From Ensifer adhaerens (GTDB taxonomy: Bacteria > Pseudomonadota > Alphaproteobacteria > Rhizobiales > Rhizobiaceae), in NCBI RefSeq assembly GCF_000697965.2, contig NZ_CP015881.1:1351501-1415500 (forward strand): DNA of 64,000 bases, read 5' to 3'. The stretch's first letter is position 1. Each line of letters opens with the position of its first letter. Shown piece after piece: positions 42,484 through 51,556 of this stretch. Made by a program: the position numbers and the translations under genes. The notes beneath the pieces were generated by a model that ran no database searches, was not told the origin of the DNA, and saw only the letters and a program-made list of their open reading frames with translations.

Positions 42484-43644
42484 TTACTCCGCCGCCATGG
42501 GTTCAACGGCCAGATTGTCCGGTGTTTCAGCCGCCCGCGTCTGACGCTCCGCACGCCGGCGGGCGAAGTACGCGCCAGCCGTTCCGACGACGCCCTTCGG
42601 CAGGAACAGGGTGACGAGCACGAAGAGGCCGCCAAGCGCAAAGAGCCAGAATTCCGGGAACGCTGCGGTGAAGATGCTCTTGCCGCCATTGACGAGAATG
42701 GCGCCGACGATCGGGCCAATCAGCGTGCCGCGCCCGCCGACCGCCGTCCAGATCACCACTTCGATCGAATTGCCGGGCTCGAACTCGCCGGGATTGATGA
42801 TGCCGACCTGGGGCACATAGAGCGCGCCGGCAATGCCGGCCATCATCGCCGATAGGGTGAAGGCAAAGAGCTTGATGTGCTCGACGCGGTAGCCGAGGAA
42901 GCGCGTCCGGCTTTCCGCGTCGCGGACTGCCACGAGCACCTTGCCGTACTTGGAACGTACGATCGCCGACGTCAGGATCAGGCAGAGCGCCAGCATCAGC
43001 GCCGAGGCAGCGAACAAGGCGGCGCGCGTGCCGTTAGCCTGGATGTTGAAGCCGAGGATGTCCTTGAAGTCGGTGAGGCCGTTGTTGCCGCCGAAGCCCA
43101 TGTCGTTGCGGAAGAACGCAAGCAGCAGTGCGTAGGTCATCGCCTGAGTGATGATCGAGAGATAGACGCCGTTGACCCGCGAGCGGAAGGCGAACCAGCC
43201 GAAGACGAAGGCGAGCAGCCCCGGGACAAGGACCACCATGAGCGCGGCAAACCAGAACATGTCGAAGCCATGCCAGAACCACGGCAGCTCCTTCCAGTTG
43301 AGGAACACCATGAAATCCGGCAGCAGCGGGTTGCCGTAGGAGCCGCGCGCCCCGATCTGGCGCATCAGGTACATGCCCATGGCGTAACCGCCGAGCGCGA
43401 AGAAAGCCGCATGCCCGAGAGAAAGGATGCCGCAGAAACCCCAGACGAGATCGAGCGCCAGCGCCAGCAGCGCATAGGTCAGGTACTTGCCGAACAGCGA
43501 CACAAGATAGGTCGGCACGTGCAGTGGATGATCGGGCGCGGTCAAAAGGTTGAGCGCCGGGACAAGCATCGCGAGGCCGACAAGGATCGCAACGGCGATC
43601 AGAATGCTGCGGTCGAACGACCGCATCAGAAATGACGTGATCAT
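42484..43644 (-). CDS. urtC: Urea ABC transporter permease UrtC
   Basis: 386-residue LivM-type permease with about ten membrane segments. Family motifs include the SLGHAAFFALGGYAMGMYL region and ESRTRFLGYRVEHIKLFAFTLSA, then VIWTAVGGRGTLIGPIVGA. The sequence FNIQANGTRAALFA and the long loop near 95-125 fit UrtC more than LivM. It overlaps urtB by 4 bases. Confidence 0.93.
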   Translation of the reverse strand: MITSFLMRSFDRSILIAVAILVGLAMLVPALNLLTAPDHPLHVPTYLVSLFGKYLTYALLALALDLVWGFCGILSLGHAAFFALGGYAMGMYLMRQIGARGSYGNPLLPDFMVFLNWKELPWFWHGFDMFWFAALMVVLVPGLLAFVFGWFAFRSRVNGVYLSIITQAMTYALLLAFFRNDMGFGGNNGLTDFKDILGFNIQANGTRAALFAASALMLALCLILTSAIVRSKYGKVLVAVRDAESRTRFLGYRVEHIKLFAFTLSAMMAGIAGALYVPQVGIINPGEFEPGNSIEVVIWTAVGGRGTLIGPIVGAILVNGGKSIFTAAFPEFWLFALGGLFVLVTLFLPKGVVGTAGAYFARRRAERQTRAAETPDNLAVEPMAAE

Positions 43645-45257
43645 GCTTCCACCGCCCTTCCCTTGAGTGCGAAGAGGCCGCGCGGTTTCTTCTGGATGAA
43701 GAGGATGATCAGCACCAGCACGAGGATTTTGCCGAGCACCGCGCCGGCATAGGGTTCCAGGAACTTGTTGAGGATGCCGAGCGAGAAGGCGCCGACGAGC
43801 GTCCCCCAGAGATTGCCGACGCCGCCGAAGACGACGACCATGAAGCTGTCGATGATGTAGCCCTGGCCGAGATTGGGCGAGACGTTGTCGATCTGCGAGA
43901 GCGCCACGCCCGCCATGCCGGCGATGCCGGAGCCGAGCGCGAAGGTGAGCGCGTCCACCCAGGGGGTGCGGATGCCCATCGACGACGCCATGCGCCGGTT
44001 CTGGGTTACGGCCCGCATCTTAAGGCCCATCGACGTCCTCTTGAGCAGGAACAGCAGCGCCGCAAATACCGCCAGCGCGAAAACGATGATCCACAGGCGG
44101 TTCCAGGTGATGGTCAGCCCGCCAAACTCGAAGGCGCCGGACATCCACGAGGGATTGCCGACCTCTCGATTGGTCGGCCCGAAGATCGAGCGCACCGCCT
44201 GCTGCAGGATCAGCGAGATGCCCCAGGTGGCAAGCAGCGTTTCGAGCGGTCGCCCGTAGAGAAAGCGGATGACGCCGCGCTCGATTGCAAGGCCAACCGC
44301 GCCGGTCACGAGAAAGGCGAGCGGCAGCGCGATCGCCAGCGACCAGTCGAAGAGGTCAGGATAGGAATTGCGCACCACCTCCTGCACCAGGAAGGTCGTG
44401 TAGGCGCCGAGCATGACCATCTCGCCATGGGCCATGTTGATGATGCCCATGACGCCGAAGGTGATGGCAAGGCCGATCGCCGCCAGCAAGAGGACCGAGC
44501 CGAGCGACAGGCCGTACCAAATGTTCTGGCCGGCGCTCCAGAAGGCCTGGGTCTGCTCGATCCGGGCGATCGCCGCCTCGATATCGGGTTTAAGGGAAGC
44601 ATCGGCTGTGGCCAGAGCGGAGGTCAGAACGGCAAGGCCGTTTCGCCCGTTACCTTCGGCAAGCAGCGCGATCGCCTGACGCTTCTGATCGTCCGGGCGA
44701 TCCGAGACGAGCAGCGTCACCGCGCGGGCCTCATCGAGAACCTTGCGCACGGTCCCGTCTTTCTCGGCCGCGATCGCCGTTTCGATCGCCTCGAGCGCAT
44801 CGGCATTCGGCGTCTGCAGCATGGATTGCGCCGCCTTTATGCGCGCACTGGTATCGTCGCTGAAGAGCGTGAGACCTCCGAGCGCGCTGCGAACCGCGCG
44901 ACGCACCGCATTGTTGACCTTGACCTTCTGCATCGCCGCCTTCGGTGCCGCTCCGGCGTCAGCCCCGGTCACGGGATCGACGAGCAGCAGGTCTGCGCCC
45001 TGCGCCTTGACCAGAAAGACCTTGCCGTCGGACTTGCGCTGATAAAGTTCCCCCTCGCCCAGCGCCTCAAGCACCGGAACGACCTTCGCGTCGCCGGTCT
45101 CGGCCAGCGCCGTTATGTGGTCGTCCATGTCGGAAAGCTTAGCGCTGCCCAGCTGATCGATCAGCGGGCCGAGGTCTTCGGCTGCGCGAGAACCGACCAC
45201 ATGGGCCGATATCACCAGACACAGCGCAACGAACAGGATCTGCAGAATTCGGTACAT
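43641..45257 (-). CDS. urtB: Urea ABC transporter permease UrtB with N-terminal periplasmic domain
   Basis: 538 residues. A signal peptide (MYRILQILFVALCLVISAHV) leads into a periplasmic helical domain of about 220 residues (AEDLGPLIDQLGSAKL, ALGEGELYQRKSDGKVFLV), then a LivH-type permease with about eight membrane segments (MGIINMAHGEMVMLGAYTTFL, SQIDNVSPNLGQGYI). This length and domain order are usual for proteobacterial UrtB. Separated from urtA by 171 bases that hold a hairpin at 45389-45408; overlaps urtC by 4 bases. Confidence 0.93.
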   Translation of the reverse strand: MYRILQILFVALCLVISAHVVGSRAAEDLGPLIDQLGSAKLSDMDDHITALAETGDAKVVPVLEALGEGELYQRKSDGKVFLVKAQGADLLLVDPVTGADAGAAPKAAMQKVKVNNAVRRAVRSALGGLTLFSDDTSARIKAAQSMLQTPNADALEAIETAIAAEKDGTVRKVLDEARAVTLLVSDRPDDQKRQAIALLAEGNGRNGLAVLTSALATADASLKPDIEAAIARIEQTQAFWSAGQNIWYGLSLGSVLLLAAIGLAITFGVMGIINMAHGEMVMLGAYTTFLVQEVVRNSYPDLFDWSLAIALPLAFLVTGAVGLAIERGVIRFLYGRPLETLLATWGISLILQQAVRSIFGPTNREVGNPSWMSGAFEFGGLTITWNRLWIIVFALAVFAALLFLLKRTSMGLKMRAVTQNRRMASSMGIRTPWVDALTFALGSGIAGMAGVALSQIDNVSPNLGQGYIIDSFMVVVFGGVGNLWGTLVGAFSLGILNKFLEPYAGAVLGKILVLVLIILFIQKKPRGLFALKGRAVEA

Positions 45258-45388
45258 GGCCCCCTCATGCGGGTCCTGTCATGCGGCGCATGCACAAACC
45301 CGTCATAGCCCAAGCAAGCTCCCTTCGCTCGTGCGCGCCGCCGAACGAAGGGCATGCTTGCCTCAAGTTTTCGTCATGCAATCACTGT

Positions 45389-45408
45389 CCGGGCGGCACG
45401 CCGCCCGG
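45389..45408. repeat. Hairpin between urtA and urtB
   Basis: Arms CCGGGCGG and CCGCCCGG with a CACG loop. There is no T run. It probably sets the ratio of binding protein to permease message, like the hairpin at 8829-8852 in the amino-acid operon. Confidence 0.6.
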
Positions 45409-45428
45409 TCTATGACTAGGTGATGAAA

Positions 45429-46721
45429 TCAGGAGCCCTTGCCGCCGCACTTGCCGGTGGCGACGTTGAAGTTGCCGCAGGACATCGGCGCGCGCCAATC
45501 GGAGATCAGGTCTTTGGAGTCCGGCAGATAATCGGACCATTCGTCGCCGACGACGAGGCCGGGTGTTTCCCAGACGGTCTCGAACTGGCCGTCGCCCTGG
45601 ATCTCGCCGATCAGCACCGGCTTGGTAATGTGGTGGTTCGGCATCATCGTCGAGTAGCCGCCCGAAAGATTGGGGACGGAGACGCCGATCATCGCGTCGA
45701 GAACGGCGTCCGTATCGGTCGTGCCGGCCTTTTCGACCGCCTTCAGCCACATGTTGAAGCCGATGTAATGCGCTTCCATCGGATCGTTTGTCACGCGCTT
45801 GTCGTTCCTGGTATAGGCCTTCCAGGTCTTGATGAACTCGGCATTGGCGGGTGTGTCGACCGACTGGAAATAGTTCCAGGCTGCCAGATGCCCCACGAGC
45901 GGCGTGGTATCGAGCCCGGCGAGTTCCTCTTCGCCGACCGAGAAGGCGACGACCGGAATATCCTCCGCCTTGACGCCCTGGTTCGCCAGTTCCTTGTAGA
46001 ACGGCACGTTGGCGTCGCCATTGATGGTCGAGACCACGGCGGTCTTCTTGCCGGCCGAGCCGAACTTCTTGATGTCAGAAACGATGGTCTGCCAATCGGA
46101 ATGACCGAAGGGCGTGTAGTTGATCATGATGTCCTCGGGCTTCACGCCCTTGGAGATCAGATAAGCTTCGAGGATCTTGTTGGTCGTGCGCGGATAGACA
46201 TAGTCGGTGCCCGCGAGCACCCAACGCTCGACGCTCTCGTTTTCCATCAGATAGTCGACGGCCGGGATCGCCTGCTGGTTCGGCGCCGCCCCGGTGTAGA
46301 AGACGTTGCGCTGGCTTTCCTCGCCCTCATACTGGACGGGATAGAAAAGGATCGAGTTCAACTCCTCGAACACCGGCAGAACCGACTTGCGCGATACCGA
46401 GGTCCAGCAGCCGAAGACCGCCGAGACCTTGTCGACCGAGACCAGTTCGCGCGCCTTTTCAGCAAAGAGCGGCCAGTCGGACGCGGGATCGACGACGACG
46501 GCCTCGAGCTTCTTGCCGAGCAGGCCGCCCTTCTTGTTCTGCTCGTCGATCAGCATCAGCATGGCGTCCTTCAGCGTCGTCTCGGAGATCGCCATGGTGC
46601 CGGAAAGCGAATGCAGGATGCCGACCTTGATCGTGTCGTCAGCGGCGAAAGCGCTGCTGAAAGCCGTCGTCGACAGGATGGCGGCCAGGAATGCGCCGGT
46701 CACGCTTGTCTTGATAGTCAT
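45429..46721 (-). CDS. urtA: Urea ABC transporter substrate-binding protein UrtA
   Basis: 430-residue periplasmic binding protein. Signal peptide (MTIKTSVTGAFLAAILSTTA, cleavage near AFAADDT), then TIKVGILHSLSGTMAISE, LGKKLEAVVVDPASDWP, VFGCWTSVSRKSVLPVFEE and SILFYPVQYEGEESQ, all typical of UrtA rather than the branched-chain amino-acid proteins. It is the first gene of the urt operon, which is usually induced by nitrogen limitation. Upstream is an A+T-poor gap with an inverted repeat (46816-46831). Confidence 0.95.
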   Translation of the reverse strand: MTIKTSVTGAFLAAILSTTAFSSAFAADDTIKVGILHSLSGTMAISETTLKDAMLMLIDEQNKKGGLLGKKLEAVVVDPASDWPLFAEKARELVSVDKVSAVFGCWTSVSRKSVLPVFEELNSILFYPVQYEGEESQRNVFYTGAAPNQQAIPAVDYLMENESVERWVLAGTDYVYPRTTNKILEAYLISKGVKPEDIMINYTPFGHSDWQTIVSDIKKFGSAGKKTAVVSTINGDANVPFYKELANQGVKAEDIPVVAFSVGEEELAGLDTTPLVGHLAAWNYFQSVDTPANAEFIKTWKAYTRNDKRVTNDPMEAHYIGFNMWLKAVEKAGTTDTDAVLDAMIGVSVPNLSGGYSTMMPNHHITKPVLIGEIQGDGQFETVWETPGLVVGDEWSDYLPDSKDLISDWRAPMSCGNFNVATGKCGGKGS

Positions 46722-47035
46722 CTGATGGAACCCCTCTCGTTCTGGAGCAACTGGCCCTTCGGTGCTTCTAGCCGCTGCTTAAGGGGATCATCGGACAGCC
46801 ACGCTGCACTGCACATACGTCATTCTACGTAGGCGCCGGGGGCAAAGAGGAACGCGATTGATAACCTGGTCGCGGGCGGCTGCAGCGCAGCGATGGTATC
46901 TTTCTTGACCTTCCCATCGTTGGAAGCCCTAGAACCTAATCTTGACGCAGGTCAGCGGGCTTGCGGCCACGCCACATATTCGACGCGAATCGACTGGTAG
47001 CAGAGCGGCTATCGCCGGCCGTCGACGCAGGGGGA
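46722..47035. other. Divergent region between urtA and the cyclase gene
   Basis: 314 bases with no convincing gene. It holds the inverted repeat TACGT-N6-ACGTA at 46816-46831, about 95 bases before the urtA start, a possible operator. I looked for a sigma-54 element (TGGCAC-N5-TTGC) on the urtA strand and did not find one. Confidence 0.4.
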
Positions 47036-48334
47036 ATGCCGAAAGACATGACGTCCTCACTTCATCCGCATTGGGATACGGCCCGGGAGAAGCGTTCGCT
47101 CACCCTGCGCTTCGTTGCTTTCGCAATCCTGCTGGCAAGTCTGCTGCTCGGCGGCAACGCGGGCGCGGAACGCATGCACGCGGTCGTCGTCGTCAGCTAT
47201 CTCGCCATCAGCGTGGCGTCGGTGGCAACGGCGCGCTATCTGCCCGGCCGCTCCTGGCTGACGACCCTCTTCGTCGTTCTCGATGCGCTCTTGGTCGCGC
47301 TGCTGCTCTACGCCCATATTCTGGCCGGCCCGGTGACAGCGAACCACAATCTGACGACGACCAGCCTCGTCGTCGCCTTCATCCTGCTCGTCCATGTCGG
47401 ACTCAAGCTGGAGCGACGCCTGGTCCTCCTCTTTTCCGCCATCGTGCTCATAGCCTGGGTGACGATGCTGGCGATGACGGCTGCAAGGCACGATGCCTCC
47501 GGACCGCTTTCGCTGCTCGGGGCATTCTTCAACCAGGATCTCGGCCTGACCGTGAGCTTCGGCTTCACCGCCTTTGCCATCTATCTTCTTGCGCGCGACC
47601 ACGACCGGACGCGCAAGGAAGCCTTGAAGGCCGACCAGCGGCGACAAAATCTCTCGCGCTTCTTCTCGCCGCTAGTCGTTTCCGCCCTGCAGGAGAAAGG
47701 CGATGTGCTCGGGCTGGAGCGACGCAGCGCCGCGATCATGTTCGTGGACCTGCGTGATTTCACCCGTTTTGCCGAGGCGGCACCGGCGCCTGAGCTCGCC
47801 TTCGTGCTCGCCGAATATCGCCAACTCGTCTCGCAGACGATCTTCGAACACGGCGGCACCGTCGACAAATTCATCGGCGATGGGGTGATGGCGGTCTTCG
47901 GCCAGCCGAGACCGAAGGAAGACGACGCCGACAGGGCACTTGCCTGCGCGCTCGATCTCGTCGACATCCTCACGGATTGGAAGAACCACAACGCGTGCAA
48001 CAACCACCCGGCCCTCGATGCCGGCATCGGCCTGCACTATGGCACGGTCGTCGGCGGCGTTCTCGACAGCGGCTGCCACAGCGAGTTCACCGTCATCGGC
48101 GACGCCGTCAACGTGGCCCAGCGCCTGGAATCCATGACCAAGACGCTGCAGGTGCCGCTCGTCGTCTCCGCTTCGTTGATGTGCCGGCTCCAAGCACCAG
48201 CACCGGAAGCCGCATGGGTATCGCACGAGGCGGTCGTGCTGCCAGGTCGTCGCCTTCCGGTCGACATCTGGTGTCTTCACCGGGAGACCGGCTCAGCCCA
48301 CCCGATGAGCCTTCCGTCGCTCCGCAGTCGCTGA
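47036..48334 (+). CDS. Membrane adenylate/guanylate cyclase (class III)
   Basis: 432 residues from ATG 47036 (GGGGGA directly before); ATG 47048 is another choice and the frame is open to TTG 46961. Five or six membrane segments cover about residues 20-185 (RFVAFAILLASLLLGGN, VVVVSYLAISVASVA, TLFVVLDALLVALLLYA). The cyclase domain follows: AIMFVDLRDFTRFAE, FIGDGVMAVFGQP, GIGLHYGTVVGGVLDSG and FTVIGDAVNVAQRLESM. The metal-binding aspartates are in FVDLRDF and KFIGDGVM. It makes cAMP or cGMP from ATP or GTP. Its end is 3 bases from the convergent DUF5054 gene. Confidence 0.92.
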   Translation: MPKDMTSSLHPHWDTAREKRSLTLRFVAFAILLASLLLGGNAGAERMHAVVVVSYLAISVASVATARYLPGRSWLTTLFVVLDALLVALLLYAHILAGPVTANHNLTTTSLVVAFILLVHVGLKLERRLVLLFSAIVLIAWVTMLAMTAARHDASGPLSLLGAFFNQDLGLTVSFGFTAFAIYLLARDHDRTRKEALKADQRRQNLSRFFSPLVVSALQEKGDVLGLERRSAAIMFVDLRDFTRFAEAAPAPELAFVLAEYRQLVSQTIFEHGGTVDKFIGDGVMAVFGQPRPKEDDADRALACALDLVDILTDWKNHNACNNHPALDAGIGLHYGTVVGGVLDSGCHSEFTVIGDAVNVAQRLESMTKTLQVPLVVSASLMCRLQAPAPEAAWVSHEAVVLPGRRLPVDIWCLHRETGSAHPMSLPSLRSR

Positions 48335-48337
48335 CGA

Positions 48338-50272
48338 TCACCGACCGCTGAAGCTAAGCTTGAAGCGCGTGGTGAAATCACCGCCCCACCACATGGGGAA
48401 GTTGGTGCCCCATTTGTTGTTGTGGATGTTGAAGCGGACACCGGCGGAATAGTCAGGCAGGTCCTTGCAGAAGGCCATGAACGGCCAGGACTGCGGCGCC
48501 ACCAGCGGCGTGTCGAGGTTTTCGACCATCAGCTCGACGCCCGGTTCCGAGCGCCCCCTCACCGCCGTGACCGCCTGCAGCTGTGCACCGCCCGCGCGGG
48601 CGAAATTGTCGGTGGCGTGCCAGTGCCCCATCTTGCACACATCCCAGGCGGAACGTCCCTCGGGCGTGAACGACAGAAAGCTCGCTTCCGGCATACGGTT
48701 GGCGTTCTTGCCATAGAGGGACAGCCGGACATCGAGCCCGTCCTTGCCGGCGGAAAATTCGATGGCGATTTCGGCAGGCGCGCCCAATTGCTCCACCGCT
48801 TCTGCCGGCATGACTGCAAGGACGGATGTTGCGGTCGTGCCGCAACGCTTGGGCGCGTAGGCCTGCGAGCGCGCTTCCGCAACCTTCGCAAGCCCGGGCT
48901 TGTCGTGGTCGAGCACCGCCCAGTCCATCCAATGGGTAAGGTACGTATCCATGTGGCGGCGAACGTCGCCGGCGTCATAGCTTTCGTAGCGATAGGCGAT
49001 CAGCGAACCGTTGGCGCCACGGACCGTCCGGCCGTCGGGCGCAGTCAGCGCGGAAACGTCGCCGGTTACCGGATCAAGCTCGATGATCCAGCCGCCGACA
49101 TCGAGCCGCGTAGCAGCCTCGGTCGCCTCGGGCCGTGATGGAACGGCAATCTCGGCAAGGGCCGCCTCGGCGCGGACCGCATCCTCGCCGTCCAGCTCTG
49201 CAACCGCCTGGTCGAGATAGGCCCGCTGCTCCGCCCAGGACGCTTCGGTATAGTGGAAGCGAGGATCAGTCTTTCGCGCCGCCTCGAAGGCGGGGCGTGC
49301 CCAGGCCTTCTCGTCGCGCAGGAAGGATTTGATGTCGACGCCGCAGGTGTGTTCGGCGACCAGCGCCAGCTTGCGGCCGAAGGCCTGGCGGCTTGTGGTC
49401 ATCCGCTCGCCGGCAAATTGGTCGTAAAGCCGCTGCAGCGCCAGATAGCGGGCGATCTTTTCCGGATCGGCGCCGCTGCCGTGGATCCAGCTGTCGCCGA
49501 GTTCCTTTTCCACCACCGGGAAACGCTCGCGCGCCTCCCAAATAAGCTTGCCGTAGTCCTCCAGTGTCGCCGCGCGCACGGCGGCACCTGGCTCGTGTTT
49601 CAGGATCTCGCGATAGGCTTCGGCCGTCTGCGACACGCTCTGCGGGCCGATGTTGTCGCTGGTATGGGCGAAGCTCAAGCCGTCGGAGAGACCCTCGGGG
49701 AAATAGGTCTCGCCATAGGAGCGCTGGTACATGACGACGATTTCCTCGCCGCCCGCCGCTCGCCAGCGAAAAATATCCGGGATTTCCGGCGGCGGCGAAG
49801 CGGAGTTCACGCCGATATGCAGGAAGCGCACGCCGGCTTCGGCCAGCAGCGGCACCATGCCGAGCGTATGGCCGGGCACATCGGTCATCTTGGCGGCGAT
49901 CGTCTTCAGACCGAAGCGATGGTCCAGCTCCTGCGCATAGGAAAGCCCCGCCTTGAAAAGATCCGGCGACATCAGCTCCGTATGGGTGGTGAAGGGCAGC
50001 GCGTGCCAGCGGATCAGGCCGCGCTCGATCGCCTGCTCAAGGCGGGCGACCTCTTCCTTCGAGCGAGAATTCAGGTGATCCCAGATCAGCCAGGCGCCCG
50101 TCGTCCAGACGAACAGCGGCTCGTGCGGGTTCTCGTTGTAGAAGTGCGCGCCGGTCTCGATCGCCTGCGGGATGAAGCGCTCGTGATACTGCTTTCGGAT
50201 CTTCTCGGCGTGATCGGTAAAGCCGATGTCGAGATGGGTCTTGAAGACGACGTGGATGCGTTTTTCGGTCAT
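48338..50272 (-). CDS. DUF5054/glycosyl-hydrolase 38-like protein
   Basis: 644 residues. The N-terminal half resembles the glycosyl hydrolase 38 alpha-mannosidase catalytic region: HVVFKTHLDIGFTDHAEKI (the H-x-D metal pair), FVWTTGAWLIWDHL, DVPGHTLGMVPLLAEAGVRFLHIGVN. No export signal, so cytoplasmic. It follows the LacI gene by 11 bases, with the same transcription, and faces the sugar ABC cluster across the divergent promoter. It probably cleaves a glycoside imported by that transporter; the specificity is open. Confidence 0.85.
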   Translation of the reverse strand: MTEKRIHVVFKTHLDIGFTDHAEKIRKQYHERFIPQAIETGAHFYNENPHEPLFVWTTGAWLIWDHLNSRSKEEVARLEQAIERGLIRWHALPFTTHTELMSPDLFKAGLSYAQELDHRFGLKTIAAKMTDVPGHTLGMVPLLAEAGVRFLHIGVNSASPPPEIPDIFRWRAAGGEEIVVMYQRSYGETYFPEGLSDGLSFAHTSDNIGPQSVSQTAEAYREILKHEPGAAVRAATLEDYGKLIWEARERFPVVEKELGDSWIHGSGADPEKIARYLALQRLYDQFAGERMTTSRQAFGRKLALVAEHTCGVDIKSFLRDEKAWARPAFEAARKTDPRFHYTEASWAEQRAYLDQAVAELDGEDAVRAEAALAEIAVPSRPEATEAATRLDVGGWIIELDPVTGDVSALTAPDGRTVRGANGSLIAYRYESYDAGDVRRHMDTYLTHWMDWAVLDHDKPGLAKVAEARSQAYAPKRCGTTATSVLAVMPAEAVEQLGAPAEIAIEFSAGKDGLDVRLSLYGKNANRMPEASFLSFTPEGRSAWDVCKMGHWHATDNFARAGGAQLQAVTAVRGRSEPGVELMVENLDTPLVAPQSWPFMAFCKDLPDYSAGVRFNIHNNKWGTNFPMWWGGDFTTRFKLSFSGR

Positions 50273-50283
50273 GTTCGCTACCT

Positions 50284-51324
50284 TCAGCCGACGGTGCCCC
50301 GCACGATCAGGCGGGTGTTGAGTGTCTCGGTAAACGGCTCGGCATCGGGCGCACGAAGCCGCATCAGGATGAGGCGGACGAGCGCACGCACGCGCTCTTC
50401 GAGGTCGATGCGCACGGTGGTGAGGTTGTAGCTCTTCCAGTGCGCCTGCGGGATGTCGTCGAAACCGACGACCTTGACGTCCTCAGGCACGGAAAGCCCG
50501 AGCTCGTGGCGCAGCGCGTCGATCGCGCCGAAGGCGCCGACGTCATTGGCCGCAAAGATCGCATCGGCACCTTCGCCGATGCGGAACAGATCGAGCGTCG
50601 CCTGGTAGGCGGTGTCGTAGGTGTAATCGCCGGCAAGCACGATCGGCGCATCCATGCCGCGCTCCGCGAGCGTCTCCTTCAGTGTGCGCTCGCGCTCGGC
50701 ATTGGCGAGCGACTGCGCCTTGCCGCCGAGATAGGCCATGCGGCGCGCGCCATAGCCCTGAAGCAGGGCCACCGCCTGCTCGATGCCGTTTTTCTGCCGG
50801 ACGAGCAGGCGGTCATAGAGCGTACCGGATGCGGCGCCTGCAAACTGCTTCACGTCGTCGTAGATCACGTAGATCGGCACCGCGCGGTCGAGAAAGCCGC
50901 AGAGCACATCGGGCAGGATGTTCTCGGTAAACGCGATCACGGAATCCGGATTGAAGCCGCGCATGTAGGTGAGCAGGCGCGGATCCATGCTGAAATCAGC
51001 CTTGGCCTTGAAGAGCAGCGTCGCGAAGCCCTCCGCCTGCAGCGCCGTCGTCAACGCGTCGATCTCCTGGCTCTCCCAGGGGCTGCAGACGTCGGGCACG
51101 ATCATGCCGACGAGATGCGAGCGACCGGTCACCAGCGAGCGTGCCGCCATGTCGGGCGTGTAGTTCAGCTCCCGCGCCACCTGCAGGATGCGGTCGCGCT
51201 TTTCCGGCTTCAGCGACGCATTCGGATTGAAGGCCCGCGAGACCGCCACACGGGAAACATTGGCCTCGCGCGCCACCTGGTCTGCGGTGGCTCGGGCAGC
51301 TTTCTTGTCGGCGCGCTCGTTCAT
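50284..51324 (-). CDS. LacI-family transcriptional regulator
   Basis: 346 residues. Helix-turn-helix [21 protein letters not shown] begins at about residue 13, followed by the hinge [20 protein letters not shown] and an effector domain ending LIVRGTVG. It lies 233 bases from the divergent binding-protein gene and 11 bases before the DUF5054 gene. Two operators, at 51338-51355 and 51445-51462, cover the two divergent promoters, so it likely represses both operons until the imported sugar or its product appears. Confidence 0.94.
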   Translation of the reverse strand: MNERADKKAARATADQVAREANVSRVAVSRAFNPNASLKPEKRDRILQVARELNYTPDMAARSLVTGRSHLVGMIVPDVCSPWESQEIDALTTALQAEGFATLLFKAKADFSMDPRLLTYMRGFNPDSVIAFTENILPDVLCGFLDRAVPIYVIYDDVKQFAGAASGTLYDRLLVRQKNGIEQAVALLQGYGARRMAYLGGKAQSLANAERERTLKETLAERGMDAPIVLAGDYTYDTAYQATLDLFRIGEGADAIFAANDVGAFGAIDALRHELGLSVPEDVKVVGFDDIPQAHWKSYNLTTVRIDLEERVRALVRLILMRLRAPDAEPFTETLNTRLIVRGTVG

Positions 51325-51337
51325 CTATCCGTCACAA

Positions 51338-51355
51338 AATGAAAACGTGTTCATT
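51338..51355. promoter_or_regulatory. LacI-type operator next to the regulator gene
   Basis: AATGAAAACGTGTTCATT is a near-perfect palindrome, centred at 51346.5, 14 bases before the LacI start codon. It matches the site at 51445-51462. The centres lie 107 bp apart, about ten helical turns, which could allow looping. Confidence 0.7.
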
Positions 51356-51444
51356 CACAAAAGAGAGCAACGCGACGATTTCGTCAAGCGGAATAAGTAT
51401 TCCGCCGATTTTTACCAACGGAACACATGATCCATGTTGACAAA

Positions 51445-51462
51445 GATGAAAGCGTGTTCATT
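51445..51462. promoter_or_regulatory. LacI-type operator over the sugar ABC promoter
   Basis: GATGAAAGCGTGTTCATT is a second copy of the site at 51338. It fills the spacer of a rightward promoter: TTGACA at 51437-51442, 17 bases, then ATTCTT at 51460-51465 (weak -10). Binding would block the sugar ABC genes. Confidence 0.7.
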
Positions 51463-51556
51463 CTTGACCGTCGTCGGGACGCCGGACCTGGAGGAGGGAC
51501 GGACTGTCGCAGCCAGACACATAGGTCCTTGAGTGGATCGACCGGGAGGAGAAAAC

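Noticed and set aside
46751..46770. Possible sigma-54 promoter TGGCCC... near urtA
   Set aside because: The sequence is on the wrong strand for urtA and the second element (TTGC at proper distance) is missing.
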